A stretch of 64,000 bases of DNA. Origin: Paenibacillus sedimenti (lineage in GTDB: Bacteria > Bacillota > Bacilli > Paenibacillales > NBRC-103111). Where the stretch lies: positions 1-64,000 of the forward strand of contig NZ_JACVVD010000010.1 of NCBI RefSeq assembly GCF_014534655.1, given 5' to 3'. The notes under the pieces are model-generated. The model saw nothing but the letters and a program-made list of their open reading frames with translations, had not been told where the DNA came from and did not search any database. Shown one piece after another: positions 61,238 to 64,000 of this stretch; the stretch's first letter is position 1; every line of letters begins with the position of its first letter. The position numbers were made by a program, and so were the translations under genes.

Positions 61238-61277
61238 AAAAAGAACTAAGGGAAACAGAAGATTACCTGTTTCCCTT
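61238..61277 (-). terminator. Terminator or attenuator between peptide gene and GGDEF/HD-GYP gene
   Basis: Minus strand: AAGGGAAACAG, loop GTAATCTT, CTGTTTCCCTT, then AGTTCTTTTT: a perfect 11-bp stem with a T-rich tract. It lies 39 bp after the peptide stop and only 33 bp before the next ATG, leaving no room for a separate promoter. Read-through or regulated attenuation must supply the enzyme mRNA. Confidence 0.8.
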
Positions 61278-61316
61278 AATATTAACACAATTACAGATGG
61301 AGTTTAATATTTTATC

Positions 61317-61424
61317 TTATGGCCCACCAATTCTATAACCGGATGAAAGAGAGATAATTACGGATGCAACAATAATTGCATTTATTACAACTCTGCTGTA
61401 TTTCATTTCTACTAATTTTTTCAT
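61317..61424 (-). CDS. 35-residue exported or membrane peptide
   Basis: Too short for routine gene calling. MKKLVEMKYSRVVINAIIVA then SVIISLSSGYRIGGP: positively charged start, one hydrophobic helix (about 12-26) and a polar C-terminal tail. AGGAGAGGG sits five bases before the ATG. It is 38 bp after the DUF5317-like gene and upstream of the GGDEF/HD-GYP gene, all leftward. It could be a signalling peptide precursor, a small regulatory membrane protein, or a leader peptide. Confidence 0.6.
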   Translation of the reverse strand: MKKLVEMKYSRVVINAIIVASVIISLSSGYRIGGP

Positions 61425-61462
61425 CAAGACCCTCTCCTTTCATATCGAATAAGTATGTAGGT

Positions 61463-62044
61463 TTACTTTATTTCTACAAGTGCAGCTTGTACTTTATATA
61501 CGAGCATCACTTTTTGTAGATAAATGAAAATACCAAAATTCATAATGACATCCCCGATGCTGATCGCCTGCCTTCTGGGATAAGGAGCCGATAGGGATAT
61601 GATATCACCCAGAAACGGAAGACGAGTCGATTCAGTCATCAATATATGCTTGTATACGACAGGATCCTCTTTAAGCATTTTCAAATAGTAAGGATCCAGC
61701 ACAGATGCCGCTTCTTCGGAAACCGGCATTCTGCCGCCGTTAACCAGCATAACAAGCGTATTCAGCGCGACACCGGCGAAGATGAACCAGAAGCCTTTTT
61801 CATGACGATTCAGCCAAACAACGTATAAGCCGACAAAATATACGAGGAGAAACAAATATCCGTTATTTTGCGCTAAGAATTGGCTATGATCTTGTAGAAA
61901 TATCAATAGAAATTGGAAGAGCAGCAACACCGGAAATATCAATCCGCCTCGAATACGAACCTCGGACAGCGCCTGGAGACCATTCCTGAATCCGGCACGA
62001 ATAAAGCCCACGATTAAACCGATTAATATCCCATCATAAACCAT
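61463..62044 (-). CDS. DUF5317-like membrane protein
   Basis: 193 residues, about five to six helices. GILIGLIVGFIRAGFRNGLQ at the start, NGGRMPVS and STRLPFLGDII in loops, and a final helix with SIGDVIMNFGIFI. The GGRMPV...LPFLGDI...SIGDV set fits the DUF5317 family. Start set at ATG 62044 after AAGGAG (a TTG one codon earlier is also possible); the upstream ATG has no site. First gene before the peptide. Function unknown. Confidence 0.75.
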   Translation of the reverse strand: MVYDGILIGLIVGFIRAGFRNGLQALSEVRIRGGLIFPVLLLFQFLLIFLQDHSQFLAQNNGYLFLLVYFVGLYVVWLNRHEKGFWFIFAGVALNTLVMLVNGGRMPVSEEAASVLDPYYLKMLKEDPVVYKHILMTESTRLPFLGDIISLSAPYPRRQAISIGDVIMNFGIFIYLQKVMLVYKVQAALVEIK

Positions 62045-62242
62045 CAAAATGAACTCCTTCGCTGCTTCTTCACCCCATGAGAATATTGCCAACATTTGTA
62101 ATTTATCTTATGAAAATTATAAATCTTCTTCTATCAGACGTCAACATTTTTCACTTATTTATACCAATTTGTAATAGCATCCATCAAGGGGCGACAGGAT
62201 GACTGAAGATTCATTAGGTTTAAGCGTTTTCAGGGAGGATTT

Positions 62243-62299
62243 ATGCCACCTATTAGCGAATCTATGAATCATGTTTGTTCAAGGAGGAACGATTGGTGA
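62243..62299 (+). CDS. Possible 18-residue leader peptide of hprK
   Basis: MPPISESMNHVCSRRNDW, preceded by GGGAGG four bases from its ATG. Its TGA overlaps the hprK GTG start (GTGA), and the hprK Shine-Dalgarno lies inside its codons. Coupled translation of hprK is suggested; chance is not excluded. The stretch 62100-62242 otherwise shows nothing. Confidence 0.35.
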   Translation: MPPISESMNHVCSRRNDW

Positions 62300-63210
62300 A
62301 GCCTGTCACAGTCAAAGATTTAGTAGATCGCTTCTCGCTGGAAGTGCTTGCCGGACACTCGGAATTGCACCGCACCGTTACCAAAACAAGAGCGCATCGC
62401 CCCGGTCTGGAATTTGTCGGCTATTTCGAATATTTTCCGCAAGAACACGTACAGCTATTGGGTACGAAAGAAATTACTTATCTGCATAAGCTTAGTGAGC
62501 ATGAAAGAAATCACCACATCGGCAATATTGTCAAATATCACCCGCCTTGTTTTGTCGTGACGAGAAACCAGGAGGGCTTGAAATATTTAACGAAATACTG
62601 CGAGGAGGAAAAAATCCCGCTCTTGCGCACATCTTCTCCAACGACAAAGTTTCAGGAGCTGGTCGACAGTTATTTGAGCAAATCGCTTGCTCCGGAAATC
62701 GCTGTTCACGGCGTTTGCGTTAACGTGTCTGGGATCGGCATTCTGCTGCGCGGCAAATCCGGCGTAGGCAAAAGCGAAACCGCGCACACTTTAATTCGCC
62801 GGGGGCACCGGCTCGTCGCTGACGACATCGTTGTCCTTAAGAAAATCAGCCCGGAGACGATTCTCGGTACGCATAACGGAAAGACGAAAGAATTTCTGGC
62901 ATTGCGCAGCATCGGACTGATCAATGTGTCGCGTCTATACGGGAGAAAAGCGTTCCAGGACGAAACTCGCGTCGTGCTCGATATTGAGTTGACCAAATGG
63001 CAGGAAGATGCGCTCAACAACGATTTGGAGCTGGAACCCAAATTCACGGAATATATGGATATCCGGATTCCCCATATCGAAATCCAGCTGCAGCCGGGCC
63101 GAGATGTGGCCGGGCTTGTCGAGGCGGCCGCCAACAGCTGGTATTTGCGCCAGCAGGGCTATAGCGCTGCAGAGGAATTCATGCAGCGTTTGCAAAGCGG
63201 GATGGATTAA
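62296..63210 (+). CDS. hprK: HPr kinase/phosphorylase
   Basis: 304 residues. N-terminal MurF-like domain (GYFEYFPQEHVQLLGTKE) and C-terminal kinase core with P-loop GKSGVGKSETA near 153, HRLVADDIV and IPHIEIQLQPGRDVAGLVE (the capping and phosphorylase regions). It phosphorylates HPr on Ser46, controlling catabolite repression with CcpA, and so links to the cre-like site near 46.26 kb. GTG at 62296 lies eight bases after AAGGAGG; a TTG one codon upstream is possible. Confidence 0.94.
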   Translation: MKPVTVKDLVDRFSLEVLAGHSELHRTVTKTRAHRPGLEFVGYFEYFPQEHVQLLGTKEITYLHKLSEHERNHHIGNIVKYHPPCFVVTRNQEGLKYLTKYCEEEKIPLLRTSSPTTKFQELVDSYLSKSLAPEIAVHGVCVNVSGIGILLRGKSGVGKSETAHTLIRRGHRLVADDIVVLKKISPETILGTHNGKTKEFLALRSIGLINVSRLYGRKAFQDETRVVLDIELTKWQEDALNNDLELEPKFTEYMDIRIPHIEIQLQPGRDVAGLVEAAANSWYLRQQGYSAAEEFMQRLQSGMD

Positions 63211-63347
63211 TCTCCCGCCTTATTCCGAACAGTTCGATTTATTCATTAAGGATTATTCGCGAGAGAGCGTTCTGTTGCTTCCTTAACTTCATACCGCCTT
63301 AAAACCGCCTCCATTGCCGAAAGTTGTTGGTGGAGGTGTATCACATC

Positions 63348-64000
63348 ATGAACAAAAAATTACGAATCACAATACTGGCGATCACCATAGTGTTGCTGCT
63401 ATTCGGCGGATGGACAGCCTATGCGTCAACCTCAGCAAGCTCCCAGGTTTCAACGGCGGTCAAGGGAACATTCAAATCCGTTGATTCCGCGGGCAATAAG
63501 GTGACCGTAACAACAGACAGCGGCGATCAAACGATCCCGTTAGCCAAATCGGTATGGGTATACCGCAACGAGCAAAAGGCGCAGCTGTCCGACTTAAAAG
63601 CAGGCGATAACATTGAATTGATACTGAATAACAAGCAGCAAGCCGCTTACGTCAAAGCCTTGTCGGAGGACGGTACTGTTCCGGAAACGCAGCAGCCAGC
63701 CCAAGTATCACCTGCGCCTTCCAGTGGAGATGAAGCCTCTACGGGAACTGTGCCGACAGCACCAGCGGGATCTGCTCCGGCTGCAAGCAACCCGCCTCAA
63801 GCACCTGCTCCTCAGGCGAATGAGGTTTATCCCGGCTTGGACGGCATCGACCTGAAAATCGATGGCAAGCATTTCAAGCTGCATATTAAGCAAGAACCCG
63901 GCAGCAATGGCGGCAAGTATTATGACCTTCATATGAAGCCGGAAGGAGCCGGAATGGTTCACTTAAAAGGCGATGAGGCCGCTGCATGGATCCAGCAACT
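63348..64000 (+). CDS. Secreted protein of unknown function (3' end outside the window)
   Basis: 217 codons to the right edge, still open. Signal peptide (NKKLRITILAITIVLLLFGG, ending near YAS), a small beta domain (about 35-105: STAVKGTFKSVDSAGNKVTV, VWVYRNEQKAQLSDLKAGD), a Pro/Ala/Ser-rich linker (about 108-155) and the start of a second domain (GLDGIDLKIDGKHFKLHIK). The first domain resembles DUF5666-type copper/metal or surface beta modules, without certainty. GGAGG precedes the ATG. Confidence 0.8.
   Translation, partial: MNKKLRITILAITIVLLLFGGWTAYASTSASSQVSTAVKGTFKSVDSAGNKVTVTTDSGDQTIPLAKSVWVYRNEQKAQLSDLKAGDNIELILNNKQQAAYVKALSEDGTVPETQQPAQVSPAPSSGDEASTGTVPTAPAGSAPAASNPPQAPAPQANEVYPGLDGIDLKIDGKHFKLHIKQEPGSNGGKYYDLHMKPEGAGMVHLKGDEAAAWIQQ

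Noticed and set aside
1-64000. CRISPR arrays and tRNA genes
   Set aside because: No regularly spaced repeat set and no cloverleaf with a TTCGA-type T loop was noticed on reading both strands; a dedicated scan was not possible.

Overview
The window comes from a low-to-mid GC endospore-forming Firmicute, most likely Paenibacillus or a close relative in Paenibacillaceae. The signs are a Firmicute 16S rRNA 5' end, a complete GerA-type germinant receptor operon, a SpoIIP homologue, an S-layer-anchored (SLH) exoprotein, HprK, YesM/YesN-type two-component proteins, and strong GGAGG ribosome-binding sites throughout. Family names rest on motif recognition from the translated sequence; no database search was possible.

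Layout. 1-523: start of an rRNA operon reading left, with its leader and two promoters. 600-8383: a VOC protein, a small hypothetical, an SLH-anchored 5'-nucleotidase, a NarL-type sensor/regulator pair divergent from a membrane protein with palindromes between them, and a CheR methyltransferase. 8398-18340: hybrid sensor kinase, hisC, the lplT-aas lysophospholipid salvage pair, mscL, an SDR gene and two gene remnants. 18.4-30.0 kb: an AT-rich accessory island for copper handling. It carries a SpoIIP homologue, a membrane-cupredoxin fusion, a MerR regulator with a small CxxC protein, thioredoxin, CopA, CopZ, CsoR, a Cys-rich Csp-like copper store, two paralogous His-rich lipoproteins, a BlaI/BlaR1-like pair and a BNR-repeat lipoprotein. 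Fragments of csoR and of an MFS transporter lie among them. 30-37 kb: adenosine deaminase, AlkD, a HAD phosphatase, two TetR regulators, and a fatty-acid cluster whose acyl-CoA synthetase is decayed. 37.2-41.6 kb: a gerA remnant and an intact gerA-gerC-gerB-D operon. 41.8-46.2 kb: a ridA pseudogene, a large dockerin-like surface protein and a chemoreceptor. 46.4-54.7 kb: the mglBAC galactose ABC transporter next to a sugar-binding lipoprotein, YesM-type kinase and YesN-type regulator. 54.9-59.2 kb: DinB and a MoxR-DUF58-DUF4129 operon. 59.3-64 kb: a GGDEF/HD-GYP protein, a 35-residue peptide gene and a DUF5317-like gene, then hprK and a partial secreted protein.

How the parts work together. 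In the island, CsoR-like boxes (about 24.44, 25.04 and 26.23 kb) appear to place csoR-copZ-copA and one lipoprotein under one copper repressor, while BlaI boxes at 28.95-29.0 kb control a blaI-blaR1-lipoprotein operon. Export (CopA), chaperoning (CopZ), storage (Csp), periplasm-side binding (lipoproteins, cupredoxin) and thiol repair (thioredoxins) make one functional set. In the sugar region the binding protein, kinase and regulator probably sense a sugar and switch on mglBAC; the neighbouring chemoreceptor has a cre-like site.

Most interesting candidates: (1) the BlaI/BlaR1-like pair wired to a copper-type lipoprotein, with no beta-lactam sensor domain; (2) an unannotated 35-residue peptide gene between a DUF5317-like gene and a membrane GGDEF/HD-GYP protein, with a terminator-like hairpin between peptide and enzyme; (3) a leader element present in two copies 38 kb apart (aas and yesN); (4) several newly readable gene remnants that record recombination.
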